This document shows, piece by piece, positions 25,566 to 35,076 of a stretch of DNA of 64,000 nt (its first letter is position 1; each line of letters starts with the position of its first letter). Source of the DNA: Chitinophagales bacterium (GTDB lineage: Bacteria; Bacteroidota; Bacteroidia; Chitinophagales; Chitinophagaceae); the NCBI GenBank assembly GCA_017303395.1, contig JAFLBN010000013.1, positions 1 through 64,000 of the forward strand, read 5' to 3'. The notes beneath the pieces were generated by a model. It saw only the letters and a list, made by a program, of their open reading frames with translations, searched no databases and was not told the DNA's origin. A program made the translations under genes and the position numbers.

Positions 25566-25718
25566 AACAAGGGATGATTTTTATTAAAGTTAATGTTTTG
25601 TATTTATGTTTTACAAATACATCCCGTACTGTATTTACAAAAAACAGTCACTAATTTGTATGATGAGCGTCATAGCAGAAAAACAACCTACGCAGTATTT
25701 TCACGCTGATATTGCAAT

Positions 25719-26588
25719 ATGCCACAACAGGTTTTGCGCACGCTTATATTTCTACTTCTATCGGTAACGGCAACAGCACAGGAACTAACGCTGTATGTGC
25801 TGCCTGCGCCCAAGCCTATCAACTGGCATTCGCCCAGCAGCCTTGTTTTCAGCTACATCAACAATGCGATTGTTGCCAATAAATATGGCAAGGGGCAAAA
25901 GCACGCTATAGGCCATGTGATGGTAGAATTGAAGTACAAAGAGCGTTATGCACTTGTCGGTACAACTGCGACATCCAACAGGTATATGATGCACAAAGTG
26001 ATGCACCGTGGTTGGGGATTGGGTATTCTGTTTGCAACAATCAACGGAAAGCTGGAAGAAGCAGACATTAACCAACCGCAGCTACAAGAAAGAGCAGCAA
26101 GCGGGGAAATGGCATACATACGCTACAAGATAAACGCGCAGATGTTTGAAAGGCTATGGGCATACCTGCAGGAATACAAAGCCCGTGGTTATGACAAATA
26201 CTACAACGGAGAAAACAACCCACGTGCGGGAAAAGGTGCAGGGTGTTCGGCCTTCGGGCATAGTTTTCTGGAAGTGGGCGGGCTACAGCATATACTTAAT
26301 GACAGTGCATGGAAGATAGATGTAAGCGTACAAGAGGGCTTAATTGGCAAACCCATAGCAGACAGACGTGTAAGCATTTTCATATTGATGATAAAAGCCA
26401 GATGGGCAAAGGAAACAAATAAATATCGCCGCTTACAATACTATGAACCGACACTGATGTATAAAGATGTACTGAGCAAGATGAACAATAATACCATAGG
26501 CACAAAAGATAGTGTAGGACAAGCAAAGGGAATTGTAATAGATGCAAGTACATTACAACCGCCTGATGAACCTATCTGGAAGGACTAA
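25719..26588 (+). CDS. Secreted hypothetical protein with His...Cys pair
   Basis: 289-residue protein with a signal peptide (LIFLLLSVTATAQ). Two short conserved-looking blocks stand out: KHAIGHVMVEL near residue 65 and GAGCSAFGHSFLEVGG near residue 175. A His in one strand followed later by a Cys at a helix start is the order found in permuted papain-like/NlpC-P60-like hydrolases, so an envelope peptidase or amidase activity is possible. I could not match a named family. It stands alone in its transcription direction and the start is well supported by the signal peptide. Confidence 0.68.
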   Translation: MPQQVLRTLIFLLLSVTATAQELTLYVLPAPKPINWHSPSSLVFSYINNAIVANKYGKGQKHAIGHVMVELKYKERYALVGTTATSNRYMMHKVMHRGWGLGILFATINGKLEEADINQPQLQERAASGEMAYIRYKINAQMFERLWAYLQEYKARGYDKYYNGENNPRAGKGAGCSAFGHSFLEVGGLQHILNDSAWKIDVSVQEGLIGKPIADRRVSIFILMIKARWAKETNKYRRLQYYEPTLMYKDVLSKMNNNTIGTKDSVGQAKGIVIDASTLQPPDEPIWKD

Positions 26589-26691
26589 GAATTGATATTC
26601 CTATTTAGTGTACCCGAATAGTTTCGTAATTTTCTGTATTGACATTTAATACTAAGTACACTATACAAGCGTTATACATAGAAACTATTGA

Positions 26692-27081
26692 ATGAGAAAG
26701 GCGCTCACTATAATTGCAGGCACAGTTTTAGCAATAGTACTATCGGGCATCATCAGCCTTTTCTTATCTGCAATCCCCGAAAAATCGAACCGAGCTGACA
26801 CCAAAATGCTGAAGGGCAAATTAATTAGTATTACCAGTTGCTGTTCGGGTAGTGATATTATATTCCATATTGCAAATGACGGAAGTAAGTCTTACTACAT
26901 CAATAGAGGCATTGAAAACGGACTGGATATAAAAAAATTAGAAAAGGATTTGATTGGAAAGCAAATTATTATTTACTACCACAGACATAGTTGGAATATC
27001 ATTAACTACAGAGACCAAATAAGACACATCTGCGAATTGCGAACAGCCGATAAAGTGTATTATACAGAAATAGCAGATTGA
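26692..27081 (+). CDS. Hypothetical protein with N-terminal membrane helix
   Basis: 129-residue protein with one N-terminal hydrophobic helix (LTIIAGTVLAIVLSGIISLFL), acting as signal anchor or uncleaved signal, followed by a small strand-rich domain with a CC pair (ITSCCSGSDIIFHI). The base composition is more A+T rich than its surroundings. No family recognised. It ends 9 bases before the stop of the convergent pentapeptide gene. Confidence 0.55.
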   Translation: MRKALTIIAGTVLAIVLSGIISLFLSAIPEKSNRADTKMLKGKLISITSCCSGSDIIFHIANDGSKSYYINRGIENGLDIKKLEKDLIGKQIIIYYHRHSWNIINYRDQIRHICELRTADKVYYTEIAD

Positions 27082-27089
27082 CATATTAG

Positions 27090-27656
27090 CTACTCCACTT
27101 CAATATTATACTTGTGCAAGAGCCCCTGCAAACCATCTACTGAAAACTTTGCGCGGTTGATGCGATTATTTTCAGGGTCTATTGAAAAACCGATGGCTGT
27201 GCGCAAGTCTGCTTTTTCGAGGGTTGTATTATCGAACATAGCGCCTGCAAGTATGCTGCCATCAAAGGAAGCGGCTGTAACATCTGCAGATGTAAAATCT
27301 GTTTCCTGCATGTTGCAGTTTGCAAATTGTGTGTTGTGAATCTTCAGTTTGTAGAACGACGAGTAACTGAGATTGCAACCATTGAAACTGAACGACAACA
27401 AAAACGGGCTGCAATCTGCAAACACAATACCCAGCATTTTACAATCAGAGAAACTGACATTACTGAGGGTTGAATTCTTTAGCAATACATTGCTGAGGTC
27501 GCAGTTTTGAAAGCTACAATCTGTGAATGAACATTTAGATAAATCGACACCGGAAAAGTTACAGTCCTGAAACTTACATTTTTCAAATTCGCTTTCGTCA
27601 AAGTTTATGACATCTGCTGCTGTAAAGGATTGGCCTTTGTAATATTGTTCGCTCAT
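27090..27656 (-). CDS. Pentapeptide repeat protein
   Basis: 188-residue protein (ATG at 27656, the start before MSEQYY; an upstream in-frame start would run across a terminator hairpin). From about residue 20 to 160 it consists of pentapeptide units of the A(D/N)LxF kind, many with Cys or Ser at the outward position (for example KCKFQDCNFSGVDLSKCSF). They form a right-handed quadrilateral beta-helix. Some members mimic DNA and protect gyrase, and parE is close by, but most have no known role and this one lacks the marks of Qnr proteins. A terminator separates it from the T9SS gene upstream. Confidence 0.88.
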   Translation of the reverse strand: MSEQYYKGQSFTAADVINFDESEFEKCKFQDCNFSGVDLSKCSFTDCSFQNCDLSNVLLKNSTLSNVSFSDCKMLGIVFADCSPFLLSFSFNGCNLSYSSFYKLKIHNTQFANCNMQETDFTSADVTAASFDGSILAGAMFDNTTLEKADLRTAIGFSIDPENNRINRAKFSVDGLQGLLHKYNIEVE

Positions 27657-27675
27657 CCTGATAAAAATAAGTAAA

Positions 27676-27701
27676 AAGCGACAGCCAAATGACTGTCGCT
27701 T
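27676..27701 (-). terminator. Terminator of the T9SS gene 27735-29438
   Basis: AAGCGACAG (27676-27684) pairs with CTGTCGCTT (27693-27701). On the minus strand the stem is followed by a T-rich stretch. It lies between two minus-strand genes. Confidence 0.85.
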
Positions 27702-27734
27702 CGTTTTCACGGTGATATAAACCAATATTTGCCC

Positions 27735-29438
27735 CTATTGTACTTTGGTAACTTTAATGGCTTGTTTCGTTTGTCCGTCAACGCTTACATTCATTATATA
27801 TGCGCCCGGAGATAATGTCTTGCTCAGATCTGTAAGGTGGCTGTTTACTTTAGATACCTGACCATTGTATGTATCTATCACTTTTCCTGTCATGTCGCTT
27901 ACCACAACAGATGTTGCAGATTGCTGCATAGATGCAGGGAAAGATAAACCTAATACGTTTGTAAACGGATTCGGATATGCTTTGATGGTAGTTGAAGCCA
28001 ATAGCTTTTTCTTAAACTCGGCTATACGTGCCTCATCATTGCATTCAACTTCGTGCTCGTGCTCTTCCTCTCCTTTGAACTGTGGTGTTGCCCAATTGTG
28101 ATATTTATTTTGAAGCCTGTAGCCTGGGAAGAACGGATCCCACTCAGGGAACACAGTGTAAAGGAATGGGAACATATCATCCTGCTTGCTGAAAGACAAA
28201 ACAGGGGTTTGAGAAGCCCAAGTAGGGTTATTAGCCACTGTCAGGTAATCTATCGGGGAAATTACTGCATTGCCAAATTCATTCATGCGGAGCGCAACGT
28301 AACCTGCAGGATTAAAACCTGCCATAGGGTCCGGAGCACCTGTCCACCAACCTACATATATATTAACCAATCCCGGTGTGTGATTAGGATCGTAAGCCGG
28401 GAATGGAGATAGATTTCTATACATATTTATCGGCTTGCAAGGAAGTGTTGACATATCATTCACAACACGTGTTATTGGTATACCTGTAGTATGATAATCT
28501 ACCAGACGCACAGAGATATCAGCATTGTTGGTAGTATATGCATAAGCCCAGTTTTCAACATCGTAGTGACCGGGGCAGTCTATATTGGTAATGAGTGGGT
28601 CGCTCAGGAAACCAACAAAGTTTAAATCGTTTACGGCAACAGGCACAGTACCACCGCCCATGGTAATCATCGTCCAGAAATCATATGAAGACTCTGTAAC
28701 AAGACCTGTAGCAGGGCTGTAATAACAATAGTGAACATTTAATGTTCCTGCCATACCTGTATGGCTGAAAGCACAATCGGGATCGAAGTCTCTTTGCGTG
28801 CCACCTATTGTAAGTACACCGCTAAACGTAATAACAGGAGATGTATTGAGCCCAACCATTGTATATATTACGCCGGTTTCTTCCCAAGTAATAGCGGTAG
28901 CGTACTGCAGGTGGCAGTCCATACTGATACGTCCGTAATTGGGTGCTGCAGATAATGCATTAGTATATAGCAGTGTTGCACCACCGGCATTCAGGTCGTA
29001 AACATCCAGCATATGCCCAACGCCTATTGAGTAATAAGCTACCAGCAACTGTTGGCTGCCACCAACATCCAGATACCCTACTTCCAAATCACGGGCATTT
29101 GCATAGGGTATTATACCCTGATTTATTACCACAGCAGGATTGCCTGGCATAAGATAACGCCAAGAAACGCCCCCTACAGTACCACTAGGTTCGTCCCAGC
29201 CTGCAAACGCAACATCGCACATACCCACACCTGTAATAGATACATTGGCAAATGAATAAGCTGATGTGTGTGTTGTAATATTGATATTGGGGCTACCGGC
29301 AGCAGGCCACGAATCTTCAAAACCTATGGGTGCTGTAAATACCTGAGCGTATAATTGCGTACCAGAACCAAGCGACAAACAGAAGAGCAAAAACAAGAAT
29401 GATGATACCCTGAAACGGGTGAGATAATGATGTTTCAT
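27735..29438 (-). CDS. T9SS type A sorting domain-containing secreted protein
   Basis: 567-residue secreted protein with a signal peptide (cleavage near QLYAQ). The middle 440 residues contain repeated strand motifs that suggest a beta-propeller or FG-GAP-like fold (for example VGYLDVGGSQQLLVAYY), and a short acidic linker (EEEHEHEVECNDE) follows. The last 80 residues are a type A C-terminal sorting domain starting KAYPNPFTN and ending in KVTKVQ, which directs export by T9SS and attachment to the cell surface. Its own function is unknown. It has its own terminator. Confidence 0.86.
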   Translation of the reverse strand: MKHHYLTRFRVSSFLFLLFCLSLGSGTQLYAQVFTAPIGFEDSWPAAGSPNINITTHTSAYSFANVSITGVGMCDVAFAGWDEPSGTVGGVSWRYLMPGNPAVVINQGIIPYANARDLEVGYLDVGGSQQLLVAYYSIGVGHMLDVYDLNAGGATLLYTNALSAAPNYGRISMDCHLQYATAITWEETGVIYTMVGLNTSPVITFSGVLTIGGTQRDFDPDCAFSHTGMAGTLNVHYCYYSPATGLVTESSYDFWTMITMGGGTVPVAVNDLNFVGFLSDPLITNIDCPGHYDVENWAYAYTTNNADISVRLVDYHTTGIPITRVVNDMSTLPCKPINMYRNLSPFPAYDPNHTPGLVNIYVGWWTGAPDPMAGFNPAGYVALRMNEFGNAVISPIDYLTVANNPTWASQTPVLSFSKQDDMFPFLYTVFPEWDPFFPGYRLQNKYHNWATPQFKGEEEHEHEVECNDEARIAEFKKKLLASTTIKAYPNPFTNVLGLSFPASMQQSATSVVVSDMTGKVIDTYNGQVSKVNSHLTDLSKTLSPGAYIMNVSVDGQTKQAIKVTKVQ

Positions 29439-29590
29439 GATTGCGATGTTTTTTTGGTGAAATACAAAGTAAACACATCGCGGAGGCTAAAACACCAGTG
29501 AAAACACTGGAATTTTCAAAACAAGCATCATCAAAAACCTAATCGATTATCAATCAATAATTTAATCTTCAAAAAAACTTTTACGTTAAC

Positions 29591-29618
29591 AAAAAGCCAC
29601 CCATTCGGGTGGCTTTTT
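29591..29618 (-). terminator. Terminator of parE
   Basis: AAAAAGCCACCC (29591-29602) pairs perfectly with GGGTGGCTTTTT (29607-29618) around loop ATTC. It lies 17 bases after the parE stop on the minus strand. Confidence 0.92.
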
Positions 29619-29634
29619 GTATAAAAAACGGTGT

Positions 29635-31521
29635 TTATACCGCTGCTATTTCGTCAACAAGGTCTTTTTCTACCCGCAGATTATCAATAATATCCCGCTG
29701 ACGGTCCGGGGTGTTTTTACCCATATAATATTCCAGCAGCTTTTGTATCTGTGCTTCCTGACCCAGTATCACGGGCTCTTTGCGCATGTCTTCACCAATG
29801 AACTGTGCAAACTCTTCGGGGCTTATTTCACCCAAACCTTTGAATCGTGTTATCTCCGGTTTGCTGCCCAGTTCTTTGATAGCACGCTGACGTTCTTCAT
29901 CGCTATAGCAATAGATGGTCTTTTGCTTGTTGCGTACACGGAACAGCGGCGTATCAAGAATATATACGTGTCCATTCTTTACCAGATCGGGGAAGAACTG
30001 CAGGAAGAACGTCATGATAAGCAGACGGATGTGCATACCATCCACATCGGCATCGGTAGCTATCACTATATTGTTGTAACGCAGGCCTTCGAGGCCTTCT
30101 TCAATATTCAGCGCATGCTGCAGCAGGTTGAACTCTTCATTTTCATACACTACTTTTTTGGTAAGACCATAACAGTTGAGTGGCTTACCACGCAGGCTGA
30201 ATACCGCCTGTGTTTCTACATTGCGGCTCTTTGTGATGCTACCACTGGCACTATCGCCCTCGGTAATGAAGATGGTACTTTCCAGTTGCTTCTGCATAAA
30301 CTCTTCTTTGCCTTTGTTAGGCACTTCACCATTTAGGTGTATGCGGCAATCGCGGAGTTTTTTGTTGTGCAGATTGGCCTTCTTGGCACGCTCGTTGGCC
30401 AGCTTGCGGATGCCCGAAAGCTCTTTGCGTTCGCGCTCGCTCTGCTCTATGCGCTTCTTCAGCGCATCGGCAGTTGTCGGATTTTTGTGCAGGTAGTTAT
30501 CCAGCTCTTTGGCAAGGAATTCCAGCACAAATGCCTTCATACTCTGCCCGCCTTCCGATACTGTTTGCGAACCCAGTTTGGTTTTTGTCTGGCTTTCGAA
30601 GACTGGCTCCTGTACACGTACCGATACAGCTGCACAGATGCTCTGGCGAACATCTGCCGCATCATAGTCTTTCTTATAAAAATCGCGGATGACTTTTACA
30701 AAAGCCTCGCGAAATGCTGCCTGGTGTGTACCACCCTGGGTGGTAAACTGACCGTTAACGAATGAATAGATATCCTCGCCATAATCGCTGGTATGCGTCA
30801 GGGCTACTTCTATATCATTCCCCTTCATGTGAATGATAGGGTAACGGCAGTTTTCAGGATTTGTTTTGCGTTGCAGCAAATCGAGCAGGCCGTTTTTAGA
30901 AATATAGTTACGACCATTGAGGTGTATCTGCAAACCCGCATTCAGGAAGCAGTAATTCCACACCTGATTTTCTATATAATCGTTGATGAAATGATAGTGC
31001 TTGAACACTGTATCATCGGGCGTGAAGCTGACAAGCGTACCGTTTGGTTCCTTTGTTTCTACTTCTTTGTGCTCTTTTACAAGTATACCACGTTCAAACT
31101 CGGCAGTCTTTGATTTACCGTCGCGAAATGCTGTAACCTTGAAGTATGTACTCAACGCATTCACAGCCTTTGTACCCACACCGTTCAGGCCCACAGACTT
31201 TTGGAAGGCTTTGCTATCGTATTTGGCACCTGTGTTTATCTTACTCACTACATCTACCACCTTGCCCAGGGGTATGCCGCGGCCATAGTCGCGAATGGTA
31301 ACGGTACCCTTGTCTATAGACACCTCTACCCGCTTGCCATAGCCCATGGTGTATTCATCGATACAGTTGTCTATCACCTCCTTCAGCAATACGTAGATAC
31401 CATCGTCCACACTGCTGCCATCGCCCAGCTTGCCTATATACATACCGGGGCGGAGGCGTATGTGTTCGCGCCAGTCGAGCGACCGTATACTATCTTCCGT
31501 GTATTGATTTTGTTCTGCCAT
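29635..31521 (-). CDS. parE: DNA topoisomerase IV subunit B
   Basis: 628-residue type IIA topoisomerase ATPase subunit, working with ParC to unlink daughter chromosomes. The GHKL ATPase domain has [10 protein letters not shown], the ATP-lid glycines (DYGRGIP and [15 protein letters not shown]) and a transducer domain. The TOPRIM domain has EGDSASGS near residue 415 and [10 protein letters not shown] near residue 485. EGDSASGS with [18 protein letters not shown] favours ParE over GyrB, and the length (628) fits Bacteroidota ParE. parC is not in this window, so the pair is split or lies elsewhere. The start at ATG 31521 is preceded by a -7 box. Confidence 0.93.
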   Translation of the reverse strand: MAEQNQYTEDSIRSLDWREHIRLRPGMYIGKLGDGSSVDDGIYVLLKEVIDNCIDEYTMGYGKRVEVSIDKGTVTIRDYGRGIPLGKVVDVVSKINTGAKYDSKAFQKSVGLNGVGTKAVNALSTYFKVTAFRDGKSKTAEFERGILVKEHKEVETKEPNGTLVSFTPDDTVFKHYHFINDYIENQVWNYCFLNAGLQIHLNGRNYISKNGLLDLLQRKTNPENCRYPIIHMKGNDIEVALTHTSDYGEDIYSFVNGQFTTQGGTHQAAFREAFVKVIRDFYKKDYDAADVRQSICAAVSVRVQEPVFESQTKTKLGSQTVSEGGQSMKAFVLEFLAKELDNYLHKNPTTADALKKRIEQSERERKELSGIRKLANERAKKANLHNKKLRDCRIHLNGEVPNKGKEEFMQKQLESTIFITEGDSASGSITKSRNVETQAVFSLRGKPLNCYGLTKKVVYENEEFNLLQHALNIEEGLEGLRYNNIVIATDADVDGMHIRLLIMTFFLQFFPDLVKNGHVYILDTPLFRVRNKQKTIYCYSDEERQRAIKELGSKPEITRFKGLGEISPEEFAQFIGEDMRKEPVILGQEAQIQKLLEYYMGKNTPDRQRDIIDNLRVEKDLVDEIAAV

Positions 31522-31528
31522 ACGGGTG

Positions 31529-31536
31529 CAAATATA
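31529..31536 (-). promoter_or_regulatory. Putative -7 box of parE
   Basis: TATATTTG on the minus strand, exact match to TAnnTTTG, 7 bases before the parE ATG. A near-leaderless transcript is implied. No -33 element found at the expected distance. Confidence 0.48.
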
Positions 31537-31790
31537 AATTTTGGGCGGGTTAAAGAGATATTTCGATTTTTATTAGTTGATAAATGGGTTTAATGTGTGG
31601 AGAAATGGGTGGGAAAATCACGTTTAAGTGAGTAATTACTATTGCAGATAATGAACATCTTTGATACTACTAATTAGTAACCAGGAAGATACGAAACTAT
31701 TATATATCCACTTGTATAATGAAACCTACCCCTCGTATAATCAAAACACCTGTTCGTTTAATGAGCAATTAGCCTTAGCAACTGCCTCAA

Positions 31791-31798
31791 TAGCTTTG
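31791..31798 (+). promoter_or_regulatory. Putative -7 box of the metalloprotease gene
   Basis: TAGCTTTG matches TAnnTTTG 46 bases before ATG 31845. A -33 TTG is not seen at 17-23 bases upstream. Confidence 0.42.
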
Positions 31799-31844
31799 CA
31801 GTAATAACCTATAAAAAGTAAGGCTACTTACAGCCAAATATGAC

Positions 31845-33119
31845 ATGATTAAACTTAAAAAGCTAGTTGCTACAATTGTCTTTATAATAGTTAGTACTAC
31901 CAAATTATTCGCCACTACTACTACATCAGAATTTGCTATTGTTTTTCACTTATTTAAGGGTAGTACATATAGCGATCAAGATCTTTACGATGCTGTATGT
32001 AGGGTTAATCAAATTTATAATGAGCCTCCAAATGACGCACATATATATTTTGTTTTAACTGAGGTAAAAAGAAGTAATGCTACTCCATATGATAGACCTA
32101 ATGCTATTGCAAACTCTCCAAAAGTTGGAAACGCTATCAATATATATTGTTATGGAAACTACGCACTTACTTTTGGAGCATATAGCCCCCAAGATGATGC
32201 TGTTTTTTTTCAGACTCCTGAATCAGGTATGCTAGCTCATGAAATCGGACACTTCATGGGCCTATACCACCTTGATCCAAATCAAAAAGAATTAGGAAGA
32301 CAATCACATCCTTTGTGCGATTGTGATGGTCATTCACCAGATAACGACTGTGTTGGAGACACACCAAATACTACGTTCTTCAATGTAATGGATAAGGGTT
32401 CAGGTTTTGGCAATTTTTTCACTGCAGGACAAGAAGCAAGAGCAAAAGAATGTATGCACAAAGGTAAATGGTTTAAAGATATCTCATCTTCGATCGGTGC
32501 AGTTGCCATCACTTATAACAATGTGCTGCTCCTTCCCTATTTAACAACACCTGAAGATGGGAATACGGGTATTTTGGAATTCTCCATGCCATTTAATTCC
32601 ACCCCACAAATGTTGTGTTCATTTAATCAACCCACAACTATTCAAGTGATAGTAACAACACAATGTCCTGAAGGATCGAATAAACGTACAATAGTGTACA
32701 ACCTTACAAGCTTTACTGGTTCTATTCCTGTAGATCTAAAATGGGGCATTCAAAAAATCACATACATTTACAATTATCCTGACGGTTCACAAAGAACAAT
32801 TGACAAAATTTATACTATACCACGTAGAGGTGGCAACTGTGATGAGCAACCTAAATTTGGAACTACTAACATTAGTAACATACAAAATGAAAAACTTGGC
32901 TTTAAAGTTGTTAATAGTATAGTATCAAGTGATATTAAAGTTATCAACAATGGATATAAATCAATTTCAATATTTGATTTGTCTGGAAGAACTCTGCAAA
33001 ATACTAACATTACAAACGGAGACAACACAATTGACATTTCAAATCTACAACCGGGCAACTATATCATAAAAGCATTTGGTGAACATTCAACAACGCAAGA
33101 ACGTTTTAGTAAGCTTTAG
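31845..33119 (+). CDS. Secreted zinc metalloprotease (pappalysin/M43-like) with T9SS domain
   Basis: 424-residue protein with a signal peptide (ending near KLFATT). The zinc site is H132-E133-x-x-H136-x-x-G-x-x-H142 (HEIGHFMGLYH), the long metzincin form, and NVMDKG about 40 residues later is a likely Met-turn. Cys-rich spacing around CDCDGHSPDNDC fits M43-type cytophagalysins. The end (ISIFDLSGRTL then LQPGNYIIKAFG and SKL) is a T9SS sorting domain. The gene is clearly richer in A+T and T-ending codons than neighbours, which suggests recent transfer. It is followed by a terminator and a fragment of the PorG-like gene. Confidence 0.86.
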   Translation: MIKLKKLVATIVFIIVSTTKLFATTTTSEFAIVFHLFKGSTYSDQDLYDAVCRVNQIYNEPPNDAHIYFVLTEVKRSNATPYDRPNAIANSPKVGNAINIYCYGNYALTFGAYSPQDDAVFFQTPESGMLAHEIGHFMGLYHLDPNQKELGRQSHPLCDCDGHSPDNDCVGDTPNTTFFNVMDKGSGFGNFFTAGQEARAKECMHKGKWFKDISSSIGAVAITYNNVLLLPYLTTPEDGNTGILEFSMPFNSTPQMLCSFNQPTTIQVIVTTQCPEGSNKRTIVYNLTSFTGSIPVDLKWGIQKITYIYNYPDGSQRTIDKIYTIPRRGGNCDEQPKFGTTNISNIQNEKLGFKVVNSIVSSDIKVINNGYKSISIFDLSGRTLQNTNITNGDNTIDISNLQPGNYIIKAFGEHSTTQERFSKL

Positions 33120-33130
33120 TATCTTTTAAT

Positions 33131-33164
33131 AAACAAAAGGCGGGCAATTGCCCGCCTTTTGTTT
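33131..33164 (+). terminator. Terminator of the metalloprotease gene (repeat copy 1)
   Basis: Perfect 34-base palindrome centred on GGCGGGCAATTGCCCGCC, with A/T tracts on both sides and a T-run after it. The same core recurs at 34980-35001. Confidence 0.92.
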
Positions 33165-33229
33165 TTGTGTAATACTTTATAGCCCCCAATAGCACACCTG
33201 ATTCTTGCGCAGGGCATTGTGTTTCAGCA
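33135..33229 (+). repeat. Direct repeat, copy 1 (terminator plus PorG-like gene tail)
   Basis: Terminator core followed after about 20 variable bases by a block reading TATAGCCCCCAATAGCAC and onwards to GTGTTTCAGCA. Copy 2 lies at 34978-35076 in the same orientation. Within the last 53 bases only two positions differ. The two copies flank the cargo gene 33314-34963. Confidence 0.88.
33177..33229 (-). pseudogene. 3' fragment of a DUF6089/PorG-like gene
   Basis: On the minus strand this stretch encodes LKHNALRKNQVCYWGL and a stop, the same 16 residues as the end of the intact gene at 35024-35833. Homology stops just upstream (the next residues differ from DFRL). It has no start or body, so it is a leftover of duplication or recombination. 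Confidence 0.85.
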
Positions 33230-33313
33230 ATCCAGAATATGACAATAATATGTATTTGATGAAGCGGCTTCGGGTGAATTTCAATTTATCTTTATACCAC
33301 ACTACCCGACTTT

Positions 33314-34963
33314 ATGAAATACTATATCCTCATGCTGCTTTTGACCCTTAGCACATCTGCCTACAGCCAAAGACCTACAGACTGGGCATGGCTATACGGG
33401 GCATCAGGAGCAACAGCTACAAGTATGGCGACCACTCCAAACGGCGATATATATCTATGTGGCAATTTTCGTGATACTGCCACATTTGGCAACAGTATCA
33501 TTACCGCTGCGGGGAGTATGGATGTTTTTATTGCAAAGATAAATGCCGCAGGCACCATAGCATGGCTGAAACAAATAGGCAGCACTAATATTGAAAGGGC
33601 GTATGCCATAAAAACACACGATCATGCCGTATATATATACGGTGGTTTTACGGATACCTTATTGCTTGGCAACAACAAGCTGATATGCAATGGCTCTGAA
33701 GATGTATTTGTAGCCAAACTGGATACTGCAGGCAACTACATCTGGGCGCAAGGCGGTGGCTCTGCAGGCAAGGAGTTTATTTATGCTAAGGGTATGACTG
33801 TTGACAAAAAAGGCAATGTGTATATAACAGGCGACTTGCAAACGACTGCAACTGCGACATTTGGTAATGCTACAATTTCCGGAAACCCATATGGTGGATT
33901 CTTTTTAGTAAAATATAATCCGTCCGGCTATACAGAATGGGCAACAAGCGGGGCTATTGACAGTGCGCATAATGCAGCGCCTTTAGATATTAAAGCAGAT
34001 GAAAATGATAATGTCTATGTTACAGGTGGGTATAGCGGCAAACTGACATTAGGCGCTACCACCCTTACAGGGTATGGTGATGATGCATTTTTAGTGAAAT
34101 ATAGCCCGGCAGGGAATGTGGTATGGGCTACAACCATTGGCGGCAATTCGCGCACAACAGAGATGGCTGTTTGCTGCGATAAAAACAATAATGTTTTTGT
34201 AACAGGGCAATCATATGGCGACCTGACATTTGGCGGCATAACATCTCCCGGTGGCGTATCCGGCAGGAATACAGAGATATTCATTGCAAAATATGACAGT
34301 ACCGGCAATGCATTGTGGGCTAGACGTGCCGGCACGCATGAACGAAACCCTATGTATATACTGACGCATGATATGGTGAGTGATAATAACGGTTCGGTAT
34401 ATATAACAGGCGGATACTACGATACATTGGATTTTTATAACAATGGCGTAATAGCACAAACAGACAAAAAAAATCAGGACAATGTTTTTGTTGCAAAATA
34501 TGATGCCAATGGCAACACGCTATGGGCTATTGAAGGAGGTGGCAGAGGAGGCGAAGCTCCTGCGGCATTGCATTTAAGCAATCAATCGCTATATGTGGCA
34601 GGTAGTTTTACTAATGTTGACAGCACTAAATTTGGTTTCCACACTTTCAAGGCAAATAAAACAAACAATCAGGAAAATCTTTTCATTGCAAAGATTGCAA
34701 ATGCTACGGGTATAAAAACAGCTACAAGTGGGCAGAATAATATTGCAGTTTATCCCAATCCTGCAGAAAACTATTTTGTAGTAAGTGGCATAACGAAAGG
34801 CACCATAATAAGTGTATATGACATAGCAGGGAAGAAAATAAAAACTGTGACTGCTACAGGTAACAAGGAAAGAATAGAGACTACAGGCTTTTTGAAGGGC
34901 AACTATACAATTACCGTTTCGTCTGCAACAGAAGAACTGTACTATAGGCTGACTAAGCTGTAA
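33314..34963 (+). CDS. Secreted beta-propeller-repeat protein with T9SS domain
   Basis: 549-residue protein with a signal peptide (LLTLSTSAYSQ). Residues about 25-460 hold some seven copies of an SBBP-like repeat with the pattern D-x-F-V/I-A-K-Y-x-x-x-G-N-x-x-W-A followed by N-x-Y-V/I-T-G, which should form a beta-propeller. The end is a type A sorting domain (VYPNPAENYF ... YDIAGKKI ... RLTKL). It lies between two direct repeats and is convergent with the PorG-like gene. Function beyond surface or secreted location is unknown. Confidence 0.88.
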   Translation: MKYYILMLLLTLSTSAYSQRPTDWAWLYGASGATATSMATTPNGDIYLCGNFRDTATFGNSIITAAGSMDVFIAKINAAGTIAWLKQIGSTNIERAYAIKTHDHAVYIYGGFTDTLLLGNNKLICNGSEDVFVAKLDTAGNYIWAQGGGSAGKEFIYAKGMTVDKKGNVYITGDLQTTATATFGNATISGNPYGGFFLVKYNPSGYTEWATSGAIDSAHNAAPLDIKADENDNVYVTGGYSGKLTLGATTLTGYGDDAFLVKYSPAGNVVWATTIGGNSRTTEMAVCCDKNNNVFVTGQSYGDLTFGGITSPGGVSGRNTEIFIAKYDSTGNALWARRAGTHERNPMYILTHDMVSDNNGSVYITGGYYDTLDFYNNGVIAQTDKKNQDNVFVAKYDANGNTLWAIEGGGRGGEAPAALHLSNQSLYVAGSFTNVDSTKFGFHTFKANKTNNQENLFIAKIANATGIKTATSGQNNIAVYPNPAENYFVVSGITKGTIISVYDIAGKKIKTVTATGNKERIETTGFLKGNYTITVSSATEELYYRLTKL

Positions 34964-34977
34964 AAAACATATACTAT

Positions 34978-35076
34978 AAAAGGCGGGCAATTGCCCGCCT
35001 TCTCTTTATATGTAGTATTATTTTTATAGCCCCCAATAGCACACCTGATTTTTACGCAGGGCATTGTGTTTCAGCA
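34978..35076 (+). repeat. Direct repeat, copy 2 (terminator plus PorG-like gene tail)
   Basis: Second copy of the repeat at 33135-33229. Here the tail is part of the intact PorG-like gene. The terminator core GGCGGGCAATTGCCCGCC is identical in both copies, while the spacer after it differs. Confidence 0.88.
34980..35001. terminator. Bidirectional terminator between the propeller gene and the PorG-like gene
   Basis: An 11-base stem on each side (AAGGCGGGCAA and its complement), flanked by A/T-rich sequence on both sides, sits between convergent genes, so it can end both transcripts. Confidence 0.82.

Larger units (their letters stand above)
31522..31844. other. 323-base intergenic region between parE and the metalloprotease gene
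   Basis: A+T rich, without a credible gene on either strand. It holds the parE -7 box at one end and the metalloprotease -7 box near the other. I see no hairpin with a T-run, no tRNA-like fold and no long repeat in between. Confidence 0.6.

Noticed and set aside
27090-27656. Quinolone-resistance (Qnr) protein because of nearby parE
   Set aside because: Repeat number and loops do not match Qnr, and closeness to parE is across a T9SS gene with its own terminator.
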